Below the pieces are notes generated by a model, which had not been told where the DNA came from, made no database searches, and saw only the letters and a program-made list of their open reading frames with translations. Both the position numbers and the translations under genes were made by a program. From positions 62,001-126,000 of the forward strand of contig BLAL01000085.1 in assembly GCA_015698045.1 (NCBI GenBank): DNA of 64,000 nucleotides, given 5' to 3'. Of this stretch, positions 24,401-33,871 are shown piece after piece (position 1 is the stretch's first letter; each line of letters starts with the position of its first letter). The DNA comes from Rhizophagus clarus (taxonomy: Eukaryota > Glomeromycota > Glomeromycetes > Glomerales > Glomeraceae).

Positions 24401-27272
24401 AAGACCGTTAATGTTGAGAGAAGAAATATTAAAGGAATTACAAGGGGAGGACGAGGGAGAAACAGAAGAAAACAAAGAATCTTGCAAGGTAAGGTTGTCA
24501 ATGTCAATAGGGTTGGGGGGATTACGTACAAATGAATCGTAATTAAAATTATTGTCCGTCATTATAGCACTATGATAAAATCAGACGGGGAAGGTATGAG
24601 AAGGAGAGCAATTAATCAGAACCAGCTTTACTAGCTGAGTCCGAGGAAGATGAAGAAGAAGCAATGGATCCAATAAAACCGCTAATAGAGTTGGCAAGCA
24701 TATCCAATTTGTTTTCAATAGCTGAGTGCTTCGCATTAATGGCTTGAATTTCGTCATGAGTTTGGGTGGAGGGGGGAGCCATATGGGAAGTAGCAGACAA
24801 TGAGGAGATATCAGGGATATCAACTGGAGCGGAGATGGGAGCTCTAACTGGTCGCGAGGGAACGAAACCAGGAGATAAGGGGTTGAGGGTCCTTTGTACG
24901 GGCGAAACCGCGGGGCGAGGAGAGACCTGTTTAACAGTAGGAGCAGGTATAGCCGGTGCGTCTATGAGCATCTCAGAAGTCTGATTAGCGGTTGGGATGT
25001 CAGGCGGGGGTAGTAAACCAAGGTGTCGCTCTATACGACTCATACGTCTATCGTTGAGTTCTAAGGCTGTGATACGATCCCGAACGTCAGCCATATCCTG
25101 TTGGAGAGATTTCAACAGGGATAAAATATTAGCAGCCTCGTGAGGAGACATAGTAGGAGCTTGATTGGGTGTTGAGAGAGGAGGGGGAGAACGTACGACC
25201 GTAGAGAAAGATACTGAACGGTCACGTTTATCATTAGATTTAGAGCGATCCCGACGAGGATTGTTATTAGGTCGGGTGTTAGCCGAGGGTTTTTGTGGTT
25301 GGGAGGATTGAGAGTTACCAGGACCTTTTGATCGCGAGCGAGAACGAGAACCTGAGCGTGAACGCTCTTTAGGTCTGGTAGGTTGGTTGATGTTGAAGCG
25401 TTCTTTAAGTGCAGCCACTGGGTTTCTTCCCCTAGAACGACCTCGATCTTGGTGACTTGGGCACTGAGAGGGAGCACAGCCTAGTTTACCACATCTGTGG
25501 CAAAGTTTATTGGTATTGTCAGGGAGGTTCCATTGTAATGTATGGCCTCGGAAACCAATGATTTGTTCCATAGCGGCATCCATGGTTTCTTGAGAATTGA
25601 ATGTGACATAAGCCCAACGTTTGGGTTTATAGGAATTCAGGGAAAGGGGAACGTTGACAGCCTTAGCACCAAGATCTCTTGTGAGGGGAGCCAGGTCGAT
25701 ATCCTTGGTGTTAGGAGGTAGTTGCGTGAGCGTAGCAACAAAAGCTCGGCGGGAGGATTTCTGATCGACTGTGTAATGACACGGAGTCACTCGGAGGCAG
25801 GTGGAGAAGCAGTAAACGGCCCATTGGGTATCGAAGCGAGTGATAGAAAGGGCAGAATCATAGACAATTCGGGCTTGTTGTACTTTGGCATTTTTCCTGG
25901 AGTAAACTCGGTAGGATTGAATGTTACCGAATTTCTTGAAATAAGACATGATATTGTCTTTAGATAAGAAGAAAGGAATGTCAGTAACTTGGATGGCTCG
26001 GAGGTCCTCATCACTCCGGAGCTGCTTAGGATCGTGGGCATGAAATACAAGATCCGGAAACTGTTGGTGAGCAGCACCAACGCAGGCATCACGGGCCTCC
26101 TTGGATTGGAAATGAATAACGAGGCGTTTGGCATCACCAGAACCAGTCATTCTAGCTTTACCGGTGTACGATTCGTACATTTCTAAAAAGGTATTGTTGA
26201 CGGCATCAATCAATGCCTTATTGGTAGTGAAGTTCTTTAAGGTTTCAGGGGCTGAGTTGGGGGCAGCCGCAGCTTGAAAATCATTTCTGTCGATGGAGAA
26301 GGTTGGAGATTGAACAAGGAATTGATCGGCCGGAGGATCAATTTCAGTAGCCTGATTAGGCGACGCGTTACGGGGAGATGCAGGAGTCGTTGTTCTAGCA
26401 TGCATGGACGCGTTGAGTCCATCAGACGCGTTTTCGTTAGGCGCAGAAAGAGCCGCAGCCATATTCGGGTGGGAGGAGAGAGAAGTCGAAGCAGTATTAT
26501 TTTCTTTAGGAGGAGAAGAGGGACCTTCTACTTCAACGTCAGCCGCTGGACCGGCAACGTAGTCTTCATCCATAGTATTGTCAGAGGTGGTTCGGGTACG
26601 TTTTTGCTGAACGGTGTTCTCACCGTCAGAACCAGAGTTATCAGAGTTATTATTGTTATTTCTTCGTTCTTGGCGGCTGGCTTTCCTACTATTAGGATTA
26701 AAGGAGCCGCGGCCTCGTCTAGCAACGTTATTAGGCATAATCGAGGACTTTTAGGTAGGGAAAACTATAAGTTTTTATGAAAAAAGTGTTAGCTAAAAAA
26801 ATGGACAGAGTGATCAGCGGAAAAAGGTGCGCAGATCGTTAGAATTTAAATTCAAATTAACCAATCCATTTAATTGAATCAGAATAAATAGAATATTTCG
26901 GACGAGGGTTTCTGGGCAACAGTGCAGCCAAAAGTGGAGGAACCTCGTCAGGGATTACCATGTAAGTAAATAAATAAAATTACATTCATATAAATTAAAT
27001 GTATTTATCGAATATTCAAACTGATTTTGTTATTTAGAACTATGTCCTTTATCGTAATGGTAACCCTGGGCGGCGGCTGTGGATGCGTACCGGCCAAAGA
27101 TATTATCACGAATTTAGAACGAGATTTTGGGAGAGGCCAGGTAATTATACTATAATAAAATTTATAATTAATATTTACGTTCATGTTTTAAATTTGATAA
27201 ATTTGATCAATTTTAGTCACGCGTGATGATCGTAGAAGAAGGAGAAACTTACCTACGTATCGTAGAAGATAA
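18462..27272 (+). CDS. Myb/SANT-like protein, split by a LINE in an intron
   Basis: The first exon starts at ATG 18462 and runs to about 18618 (M-P-R-H-T-R-S-H, W-A-M-M-D-E-L-V-D-I-R-R, Y-D-F-W-D-S-V-A-T-R). After the LINE, coding resumes near 26893 with F-R-T-R-V-S-G-Q-Q-C-S-Q-K-W-R-N-L-V to 26961. An intron follows (gtaagt 26962 to ttatttag 27037), then an exon 27038-27140, a second intron 27141-27216, and a last exon ending in TAA at 27270-27272. The product is about 128 aa. The G-x-Q-C-x2-K-W-x2-L-V pattern and the spaced Trp residues are those of Myb/SANT-like (trihelix-type) DNA-binding domains. The third domain helix lies beyond the insertion. No canonical GT donor is visible after ACTAG near 18617, so splicing of the first intron is uncertain. 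The tail is Arg-rich. The gene is cargo of the CATCAGG element. Confidence 0.6.
18926..24562 (-). CDS. LINE ORF2: endonuclease, reverse transcriptase, RNase H
   Basis: A single open frame of 1878 codons. An APE-like endonuclease spans about residues 45-290, with S-S-L-N-I-N-G-L, G-D-F-N-M-H-L-D near 194 and L-S-D-H-N-P-V. Reverse transcriptase spans about 590-880, with N-G-K-A-P-G-P, Q-D-I-S-K-A-F-D-S-V-N, G-I-D-Q-G-E and the catalytic F-M-D-D near 849. RNase H spans about 1395-1540, with Y-T-D-G-S, R-A-E-A-A-A-I, T-D-S-Q-A and the D of E-F-A-D-S. A zinc-binding C-R-S-C...H...C lies near 1665. All catalytic positions I can place are present, so it is probably competent for target-primed reverse transcription in the nucleus. 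It starts at the ATG 49 bp after ORF1 stops. Confidence 0.95.
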   Translation of the reverse strand: MTDNNFNYDSFVRNPPNPIDIDNLTLQDSLFSSVSPSSSPCNSFNISSLNINGLKMFSQNKIELLNDFFSLKHISFGGVVDTHIHPKQLHFLSKRLPNYTVFSSVLDTSQHVRSSGGVSLFIENSLASHVHTYTSLSSRLLSVDLYFKGNIKLRIFVVYIPPPSDQSLRDETIDLLISALSDAKRLGFHHAVCGDFNMHLDQFYPIFFNQPQIASKRIHRLFNFLLSNGYVDFTPVNFSSTSLGTFHRADIISRIDYVWSCPLLKQFLLTSVIFDVRDLSLSDHNPVITYYDSSFLSSSLKPARARQLQRRSRRIFSFDSVAPSQWEDFSAHVDNLCNTSPVVFASWHVNRMCEYLHTNIIAGANAILPARTVGNDHTPKIPKDLEILIQHYRFFNRVLHSVRLLRKYPHTLSSSHDRKWSGYLIRLNNIFNLYKSIFSSVPILPSTLLSCRTDNFNSLYSTLSRASSLLRGLHLLKEKEFQDSSIKAHLASRDQNFDTDISSFISSALSRSRRRIVLDHVFIDHPTAPQLLTAPKDISDAVVNHFQNAVPIKSSPPSHISALPDRWRSAYLPMDSVSPDVYSSLLSPPSLEEWLSTVSSMPNGKAPGPSMITYEMLKHLGPTANSLLLILIRKCFATADIPDLWRQAMVFPIPKPHDWRCQLKNTRPITLLEVIRKSFVKLFYNRLSTVLATHNVLKGGNFAGLPGGTCRDPIITLESIIHDANHTNSPLWILSQDISKAFDSVNLTMLKFALERIRLPASAITLILSLFMNRSNRVFTAHGETSSYRVRIGIDQGEVIFPLLWVIYIDPLLSVLKSEMLDPYVLRSPSLLSADTVSIPDISINNLVFMDDSTLISSSKAGLEHMLSITEEFYSLNNTSANHQKYVLISNSLPLTTTSTILPVEFHLSLSSLNDIPSISVIPLSITSSFHFLGVWFNIKGSRDFVKKQIASECNSFAATLRPAKLSAKQVVYLYNSVLIPKLEYRMQVTHLSASDCYAATRSIRSLVKHKANFSRSLPNPILYLSQALGLINLSSHLIQCHVNNLFLMANSSTPFIQRLFIYRLKLIQFRFLIPISPLLVDDWSVWSNMNIFKCDYIACTIASMVSTPFRLQHAQFSSTFPDLTLPGHTSLYTCMSPHVFKACLKVLRKRHLYYLSQLIAPSGSHLLSWTAYRTAYIAQLEDKRGRSLPHKWYLDIQARTTLPGSHDQLLDQYVRPPSVASSIVLLPGATTTQKNRHWLVTLDGNGAPLFGKQLSVQPKKDTCVIVHWISDCLSSPGDVVCLRPCPGCDAHVPFPSASKYSAVPPRCTFKISLLRSMILPTNCERIRQSTLEVISPHTWADLSITVIPYYRRLDLLPDFSPSSSVVAGDLIVSPLIDNLSLSTSSVPLPSGSHYRYYTDGSLINLRTPEVSMGWSWVQIIPDAGYLNSVATYAHGTIRNWPSSTRAEAAAIYAALSVTPADSAVTIYTDSQAAIDGLQLCASFTYSNSRLFYKTTNFELWASIERLVHTKSLAVFPVKVKGHDGNYWNEFADSLANSAHHSDTAPLLPVDAYTSSHPVRLVYDNVVCESNPRRLFKLHFQATFLKDLLSLKRFQFAYCLFDSDDYVVDWELTWFTLNFSPAHDASFQASHAARHYTFKFKLFLDDLPLLEKLKLTRSDLYIDLLTCRSCRDRMEDLMHLILCSKRRSVMHQILQSYQNHLFSKLREAGELANLDPTPSLRRLSSLSCWTVSSSHWSSYALIRGCLPTMFVDLFVDLSIPRMSAMKVVAAIHNNFIQKLRTRIWNPRTYDKSKWEDAMNITLKLKTTPRPSNLPATSYVPFSSLPPPTHLVTSRDSEVDWIKNSMTHGLPWFKHLSGFMGRLTVLLNNSFCRMGCRFL
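24612..26738 (-). CDS. LINE ORF1: RNA-binding Gag-like protein
   Basis: 708 codons with an acidic/Asn-rich N-terminus. An RRM-like block near residues 250-310 (I-Q-V-T-D-I-P-F-F-L, Y-F-K-K-F-G-N-I-Q-S-Y) is followed by a second RRM-like region near 370-405. A zinc knuckle of C-x2-C-x4-C-x4-C form (L-C-H-R-C-G-K-L-G-C) lies near 422, where the usual His is Cys. An Arg/Ser-rich basic tract comes next, and then a Pro-rich tail with a predicted helix. ORF1 proteins of this type bind the element RNA. The start ATG (26738) is about 100 bp from the element's 5' end. The frame is intact. Confidence 0.92.
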   Translation of the reverse strand: MPNNVARRGRGSFNPNSRKASRQERRNNNNNSDNSGSDGENTVQQKRTRTTSDNTMDEDYVAGPAADVEVEGPSSPPKENNTASTSLSSHPNMAAALSAPNENASDGLNASMHARTTTPASPRNASPNQATEIDPPADQFLVQSPTFSIDRNDFQAAAAPNSAPETLKNFTTNKALIDAVNNTFLEMYESYTGKARMTGSGDAKRLVIHFQSKEARDACVGAAHQQFPDLVFHAHDPKQLRSDEDLRAIQVTDIPFFLSKDNIMSYFKKFGNIQSYRVYSRKNAKVQQARIVYDSALSITRFDTQWAVYCFSTCLRVTPCHYTVDQKSSRRAFVATLTQLPPNTKDIDLAPLTRDLGAKAVNVPLSLNSYKPKRWAYVTFNSQETMDAAMEQIIGFRGHTLQWNLPDNTNKLCHRCGKLGCAPSQCPSHQDRGRSRGRNPVAALKERFNINQPTRPKERSRSGSRSRSRSKGPGNSQSSQPQKPSANTRPNNNPRRDRSKSNDKRDRSVSFSTVVRSPPPLSTPNQAPTMSPHEAANILSLLKSLQQDMADVRDRITALELNDRRMSRIERHLGLLPPPDIPTANQTSEMLIDAPAIPAPTVKQVSPRPAVSPVQRTLNPLSPGFVPSRPVRAPISAPVDIPDISSLSATSHMAPPSTQTHDEIQAINAKHSAIENKLDMLANSISGFIGSIASSSSSSDSASKAGSD

Positions 27273-27639
27273 TTATTTTTATTTTTTTATTTATTAAGTG
27301 AGTAGCTAGGCCCAGTCCGTACCAAATATCGGCTGGAGACTCACGTTTTTTTTGGGCTGTGACTGATACTGACGTCCACGCCGTACAGCCTGGGTACTAT
27401 TTTATAAAATAGTAGTGAACAAGTATCAAATGTGTATTTTTTTATTAAGTTATAATAAAAATTAGAATTTACTTTAATTTTAACATAAAAATTGTAAATG
27501 ATAAAAAATTCGTAAATAAAAATAAATTTGTTTTCCCAAACTTAAAAAAAAAGGTGTTTATATAAAAGAAAAGGTGTTTATATTATTTTTGATTATTCAA
27601 TAGTATCACATGCCTCTTGTATATGTTCTACTGCATACG

Positions 27640-28160
27640 CAACTTTAACGATCGAATAGTAATATTAAATTTTTGAAATATTTTAACCGTAATATTACTC
27701 AAGTTTACAGTTTCGTAAATTTTCGAAATATTTTAACCGTAATATTACGCAGGTTTACAGTTTCGTAAATTTTTGAAATATTTCAACCATAATATTACGC
27801 AGGTTTACAGTTTCGTAAATTTTCGAAATATTTCAACCATAATATTACGCAGATTTACAGTTTCATAAATTTTCAAAATATTTCAACCGTAATATTACGC
27901 AGGTTTACAGTCTCGTAAATTTTCGAAATATTTTGACCGTAATCTTGCGTAAAACTTACGATATTGAAAACTTGCGTAATATTTTGACCGTAATATTGCG
28001 TAAATCTTACGATATTGAAAACTTGCGTAATATTTTGACCGTAATATCACATAAATCTTACGAAATTGTAAACTTATGTAATATTTCGAAATTTTTTGAA
28101 ATATTATGCCATAAACTTTCGTAAACTTACAAAATCGTAAACTTACGCAATTTTTCGCCC
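27640..28160. repeat. Subterminal array of the CATCAGG element
   Basis: Five units of about 58 bp ('taatattacgcaggtttaca', 'gtttcgtaaattttcgaaat') from about 27660 to 27945, then 'gtaatattgcgtaaatctta' units. It mirrors the motif cluster at 16570-16980. A 63-codon frame here is a repeat artefact. Confidence 0.85.
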
Positions 28161-28524
28161 TATAAAATTTCCTGATGTATTATAACAGCTTATAATATGG
28201 CTTATAATACAATGTTATTACAGTCGAACTTCGATGTACTAATACTCTATATACTGATAATTGCTTTTACTGATAAATTTTTGTTGTCCCGTTTCATCAC
28301 TAATAAAAAAATCTCATTATACCAATATTATATATAATTTCGCAATGTAACATATACCAATACTACCTCCTGGTCCCTTTATAGTAATGTATATTAAGAT
28401 GTACCAATAATTTTGGTTACACTAGTGTTAATTCTGGCCGGTACTATAAGTTTGGCCTGAGTTAAAAATTGTAACTGGGCATCTTTCTTAATTATGTCTG
28501 GAATTAGATTTTTTTTCTATAATC

Positions 28525-29575
28525 AGTAGTAGAGAAATGGGCTTTTTGGCACATTTCGATCAAAAGATTCCAGGTTGCTTTCCTGGGTATCAAAATTTAA
28601 TCATATAGCGTTAAGCCATTGTAAATATACACGTGACCTTAAGGAGATCAATTTGCTTTTTTGATTATTATCTGTGCTGTAAACATTAGCTTCCTATATG
28701 TAAAAATAAATTTTCACTTTGGCACAAACAAGACTGAAATACTTTTGGTAGTCATCCTGGGTATCATAAATTTTTCTCATATAATGTAAATAAATTGTCT
28801 TCCTATAGCCTCCCAATCCGCATACCATAATGGTAGCACTTGCTGGAAGAACAAGCATGAGGAGGTGCGTAGCACCGACAAATGTGCAGTTTGATGGGAG
28901 AAAAAATATAGCAGGAGCCCTTTAGGGCAGATGCTATATTTTTTCGACCCTATGCTACCTTAAATTATATGCTAATATTATAAGGCAAATAGGATTAGAA
29001 CAAAGCTTTCTTCCATTTAGCATACTATTGATTTCTGACCCTATATTACCTTTTCTAGCCCAAAACTAGCCCGTCATTAGCCTGAATTTTTGCAAGCTTC
29101 TGACGTTGATAAAAATCTCGAATCTGATATTTGCCTGCATGTTTTCTACAAGCACTATAAACAGAGGAAGTTAATTTTCCGCATTCTATACAGGGAACCC
29201 ACCTAGGAGACTTCCAATGAACTTTACACCCTTCTGGCCGATAGCACCCCTCATTGCACACTTCTCCAGTCCTAAGAATATAAGGACAATTAAAAAATCC
29301 CATTCTAATACTCTCTTCTTTTTGAATAAATATGTAACTCTAATTATCCGAATAAATTAATTTTTATTTTAAACTTTTGTAACCATATATAATCTTTAGG
29401 AAAATATGAGTGGATTACTTAGTAGTATCACCGGCGCATTAGGTCAACTGTTCGGAAACTTTTTACCAAGCTGGGGAGACCTGACACCAGTACTACCACC
29501 TGAGGCAACTGAACCTCCCAAACCAGAAGAAGAGCCAGAGGTGGAGTCAGATGGGGAGAGCGACTATAAGACAGC
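28525..29575 (+). repeat. Polinton left TIR
   Basis: Matches 46257-47298 in reverse complement. Contains the 82-aa zinc protein gene and the first about 57 codons of PolB, then diverges near 'tataagac'. Confidence 0.92.
29055..29303 (-). CDS. Small zinc-binding protein in left TIR
   Basis: 82 codons, M-G-F-F-N-C-P-Y-I-L-R-T-G. Conserved Cys/His arrangement: C-x9-C-x3-C-x5-C-x2-H in the N-terminal half, then C-x2-C-x10-C-x2-H, compatible with two zinc sites. The copy in the right TIR (46529-46777) appears identical over all 249 nt, although TIR sequence outside this ORF has differences. It reads outward, away from PolB. The family was not recognised; DNA binding at the element ends is a reasonable guess. 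Confidence 0.7.
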   Translation of the reverse strand: MGFFNCPYILRTGEVCNEGCYRPEGCKVHWKSPRWVPCIECGKLTSSVYSACRKHAGKYQIRDFYQRQKLAKIQANDGLVLG

Positions 29576-32500
29576 CGATGAAGGAGATACATCAGATTCT
29601 GAATCTAAATCCAAATCTGATAACGAATCCGAACCTGAAGAAGATGACAAAATAATATTTAGAAGAATAGAAGATCCAGCCCCGAAAAGGTTAGTAGAAA
29701 CTAGAAGAATTTCTGATCAAGGCTTATGTGTAGATCATCTTGCTATTATTCCAGAAACTTATCCATATCGAGAAGATCCCTTAGCCATGTTCGAGGATGT
29801 AGAAGACCAAATTAGTGATATTTATAGAAGAGAGTTAGCACGCTTTGGGGGAATAAAAATTAAGATAGTTCTTATTGCTCATATGTATCAGTTTGTACAA
29901 GGGGGACGTTTTGGTCACCGAATAGATCAAGAAATAGCATTTCTAAGTGAAATTTTAGATATTATTCGCCAGGATCGAATAGACCAAACAGTTTCACATC
30001 AATATAATGAAATTTTAGATAAAATCGACAAAATGGAACGTAATCAGCATTTGGGTTGGATATATGAATATAGGAAAAAGATCTATCTAGAATTAAATGC
30101 ATACCAGCCACTCTGAGGTAGTTCGCATTTTGCTTTGCCAAAAATATGGGCCAAGCCTCAGCTAGGAATAATTAATCCGCAAAATACAGATGAAAGATGT
30201 TTTGAAGTATGTTTAAAGGCCTATTTAGCTAGCGAGGTGGCACGCAGACAGGGAACCAGAGCAAGAAATCTTCATGATATTAGTAGATTACGGCACTTTG
30301 ATAACATACTAGACTTCTCTGGTATAAATTTTCCAGCCACACTACGAGATATAGACATATTCGAAGAAAATAACCGCTCATTTTCAGTAAATGTATTTTA
30401 TCCTGCACCCTCAAAAAATGATAAAGAGCAGGCAACTAGAAAGTTGGACCCACTCCACATATCAGAATATAATTATCAAAGAGAACATCTTGTAGATTTA
30501 ATATTATTTACTGAAGGGAAGGAAGACTTGAGAGATCGCTATAATATCAATGACATACCAGAAGGACTAAACACGCATTACTGTCTTATCAACGGAGAAA
30601 GTGGGTGGTATCGAAATTATGAGAAGTTGGAATAAGCATCATGGGCAAAAATATTTCTGCCGTCACTGCATGATTGCCCCATTCTCAAGATTGGATCTGC
30701 TTCAAGAGCATATAAAGCACAACTGCCATGGACGAAATAATCCTAATGCTGGGCAAAGAGAAATTTTCCCTGAAAAGGGAATGCATATCATGAAATTCAA
30801 AAACTATGGAGCCATGGAAAATGTTCCATTTTATTTCATTAAGGATCTAGAAGCGGATAGTGACCCAGTAGAGAAAAATGATATCAAAGAAAGACCATTA
30901 AACTGCAAAAGCAGAAGCCTAATAGTTATGGTTATGTTCTAGTGCAAACGGATGGGAAGCTAGCAAAAGAAACTGCAAGACGAACTCCAAACTCAATTGC
31001 AGAATCATGGGAAAGTATGCAACAAGACTTGGAGGAAATTATTAAGCTGAAGTTGCGCAATCCAGAAAAAATAATAATGACAAAGCGAGATTGGCGAACA
31101 CATAAGTCTGCCATAAAATGTTATATATGTGAAGGAAAGCTACAGGAAACCAGATATAATAAAGTGAAATATTTCGACTCAACCAGAAAATTCATAGGCG
31201 GTGCTCATCATGGTTGTGTTAAAATTAAGTGTGAAGCTACAGAAGAAAACCTATCAGAGGCTGTATATCGTACAGAAGGTTTGTCTATAGAAGAGGAAAA
31301 TACGTTCAAAAAAGCAACCAAATGCTGTTTATGTAAAATAAGTCTTCGAGCTGATATAAATGACAATAGGGTTAGAGATCATGACCATTTTACCAGAAAG
31401 TATCGTGGTCTAGCGCATCATAGATGTAATCTCCTACTCCGAATAAAGCCAGACGAGATTAAGATCCCATTGATATATCATGGTGGGAAACATTATGACT
31501 TTCATCATGAAATATGGGAATTGGGCTTAGTTAGTGAAGACAAAATCGAAATAATTGCAGATAATATGGAGAATTATAAGACCATAATAATTGGCCAGAT
31601 CAAATTTATAGATTCCTGCCAATTCCAGTTCCCATCAGTAGAAAAAGTAGCAAATAACTTACGTGGACAAGAAAGGACGCCAGAGCAACTAGCCAAATGC
31701 TTTCCAATTATAGCACAAAGTATCCCACAACATTTACTTTCGCTACTTACACAAAAAAGTGAGTACCCATACGAATTGAAGGATCCAGATTGCTTCTCTA
31801 GAACAGAGCTCCCATCAAGAAAAGAATTTAACACAGTACTAGGTGGGCTAAATTATTGTGAAAATGGCTGTAAAAAGTGCAAACATGAAATAAAGGGCAA
31901 AAAGTGTAATGGGGAATGTAAGGAGGATGAATTAAAGGAGACCGACGATTGTGAGCATGAAAAAATTTATACTATCAGCCAGAAGCAATATGATCATGCG
32001 CAGAATGTAGGGAGAAAGCAGAGTGTAAAACATTCGGGGACTATCATGATTTATATCTAAGAACTGATGTTCTAATTTTAGCAGACTCAATTCAGCGATT
32101 CTGAATGACAATGAAGGAAGTATCCGGATTAGATCCTTTAAACTATATTACATTGCCATCATTCGCATTTGACATGGCAAAAAAGATGACTAAGGTCAAG
32201 CTTGAATTATTCCATAAAGGTTAAGAAGATATGCACAAATTCATCCAACGCTGGATGCAAGGCGGAAATTCTATGGCTCCATGACATTTAGCAAAAGCAA
32301 ATTTTTCCAGAATGAAAGGCTATAATAAACATAAGGCAAATAAATGGCTCCTATATTTAGATGCCAATAATTTATACGGATGGGCTATGTCACAATATTT
32401 GCCGACAGGAGGATTCCGGTGGCTCGACCTAGACAAACTGCCAGATGTTCGATCTATTTCTCCAACTGCTAAACGAGGTAGTGCTTGGGAAGTAAAATTA

Positions 32501-33705
32501 AAATATCTGGAACATCTTCATCCAATACATACTGACTATCCACTCTGCCCAGAACGTCAAGTAGTTAAGCGTCAAGAGCTTGGCCCTCATCAAAATAATA
32601 ATTTAATAGATAAACTGAGTGGGGGTAAATTTGCAGAAACAGAAAAATTGGTAGCGACATTAGAGACTAAAGACTGATATATTATTCACTACGAAATTTT
32701 TAGCAATATCTCGAACTAGGAATAGAACTCGAACATGTTTATAGAGTATTAGAGTTCGATCAGTCTCCCTGGCTGGAGCCATACATTACAGCCAATACAA
32801 TACGACGTCGAGAAGCCAAAAATGCTTTCGAAAAAGATTTGTGAAAATTAATGAATAATGCTGTATTCGGAAAGACTATGGATGATGTCTGACGTCGCAC
32901 ACAGGTAGATTTAGTATGACCAATAGGAGAGGAACATCAGCTTCGCAAAATGTTGGCAGATCTGGCACTAGTTGGACATAAGATATTTCATGGAAGTAAT
33001 CTTATAGCAATTCATTGAAAGCAGACGAATGTTGTACTAAATAAGCCAATCTATGTCAGGGCTTCGATTTTAGATCTTAGTAAGTATTACATGTATGATT
33101 TCTGGTATAACCATATCAAGCGCAAGTATGGGGATTGAGCCAAATTATGCTATACTGATACAGACTCACTAATTATCGAAATTGAGATGGAAGACGTCTA
33201 TGCTGATATGGTTGAAGATGCAGAGCTCTATGATTTTAGTGATTATCCTGAAGACCATCCATTACTAGAAAAGCTTCCACCAGACCAATGGGTAATTCTT
33301 CCCGATGGTACATATGAGCTAAAAAATAAGAAAGTGATTGGCAAATGGAAAGATGAATTTGCAGGAACTTGGGCATTAAGATATGCAGGAAACTGATCAA
33401 AGTCTTATACATTGGAAACTGAAGATGAGTATAAAAATGTACAGAAGGCTAAGAGTCTCAAAAAATCTCTCGTCAAAAAAGAGCTAACTATTGATATTTA
33501 TGAGCGCTGTATTCTAGAAGGTGTAGAGGATAAGCCTCGGACTGCAAACTTCTTACGATGTGAAAGATTCGTCCCATATATAATCTGCCAGACAAAAAGG
33601 AGTATCAACCCACTTGACTCTAAGAGATGGATATTAAATGACCGGGTAACAACATGGGCAATTGGAGATTATCGAATTCCAGCATATCTATCTGCATTGG
33701 AATAA
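29406..33705 (+). pseudogene. polB: Polinton protein-primed DNA polymerase B (PolB1), broken
   Basis: About 1430 codons from ATG 29406. In order: an acidic leader encoded in the TIR; G-S-S-H-F-A-L-P-K and I-N-P-Q-N-T-D-E-R-C-F near 30117-30205; a C2H2 finger (F-C-R-H-C ... H-I-K-H-N-C) near 30655-30725; an HNH/endonuclease-VII-like block (C-C-L-C ... R-D-H-D-H-F ... R-G-L-A-H-H-R-C-N) near 31320-31430; motif A L-D-A-N-N-L-Y-G-W near 32358; motif B K-L-M-N-N-A-V-F-G near 32845; motif C Y-T-D-T-D-S at 33151-33168. Polintons use this enzyme to copy themselves. Ten in-frame TGA codons (30114, 32102, 32282, 32675, 32842, 32890, 32917, 33016, 33136, 33394), one TAA (32222) and frameshifts near 30630, 30900, 32010 and 32700 disable it. 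Confidence 0.92.
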
Positions 33706-33871
33706 TATGGGAATGATATTTCTCAAGAAACATTGATGGATTTGGGTTTATAAAAGATAGGCTCAGCTATGTCATCTAATATTATAATATTTTTTTTTTC
33801 TAGAATTTTTTATTCGCAATTAAAACTAACCATTTTATTATACAGTAAAGACTTAGTGTTAGCATACAATA

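Larger units (their letters stand above)
18670..26840 (-). mobile_element. Full-length non-LTR retrotransposon (LINE), 8.17 kb
   Basis: Flanked by a perfect 15-bp duplication AGAATTTAAATTCAA at 18655-18669 and 26841-26855, so both ends are exact. On the minus strand: a 5' UTR of about 100 bp, ORF1, a 49-bp spacer, ORF2, and a 3' UTR of about 256 bp ending in tactatgccgcgtttgcc without a poly(A) tail. Both ORFs are open, so the copy looks young. An APE-type endonuclease with a downstream RNase H places it near the I/Tad-like LINEs. It is inserted inside the SANT-like gene. Confidence 0.95.
16562..28177. mobile_element. TIR element with CATCAGG ends carrying a SANT-like gene
   Basis: CATCAGGAAATTTTATAG at 16562 is mirrored by CTATAAAATTTCCTGATG ending at 28177, flanked by TA (16560-16561, 28178-28179). 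Both subterminal zones (16570-16980, 27640-28160) are arrays of 'cgtaatatttcg' / 'gtaatattacgcagg' motifs. Without the LINE inserted inside it the element is about 3.43 kb. TA duplication is shared by Tc1/mariner-like elements. Accessory Myb/SANT proteins are known from Harbinger-type elements, but no transposase is visible. The same end type recurs at 54387-59435. Confidence 0.8.

Noticed and set aside
19807..26780. Many plus-strand and other-frame ORFs of 60-190 codons across the LINE
   Set aside because: Shadows of the two long minus-strand LINE ORFs. No motifs, and they disagree with the clear domain content.
27933..28124. 63-codon frame with repeated T-V-I-L-R-K
   Set aside because: It is the translation of the subterminal tandem repeat of the CATCAGG element.
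29406..33705. UGA read as Trp in the Polinton (alternative genetic code)
   Set aside because: TGG is also used, several TGA positions correspond to Arg in relatives, and frameshifts and a TAA are present. Decay explains the data better, so it is kept only as a testable alternative.
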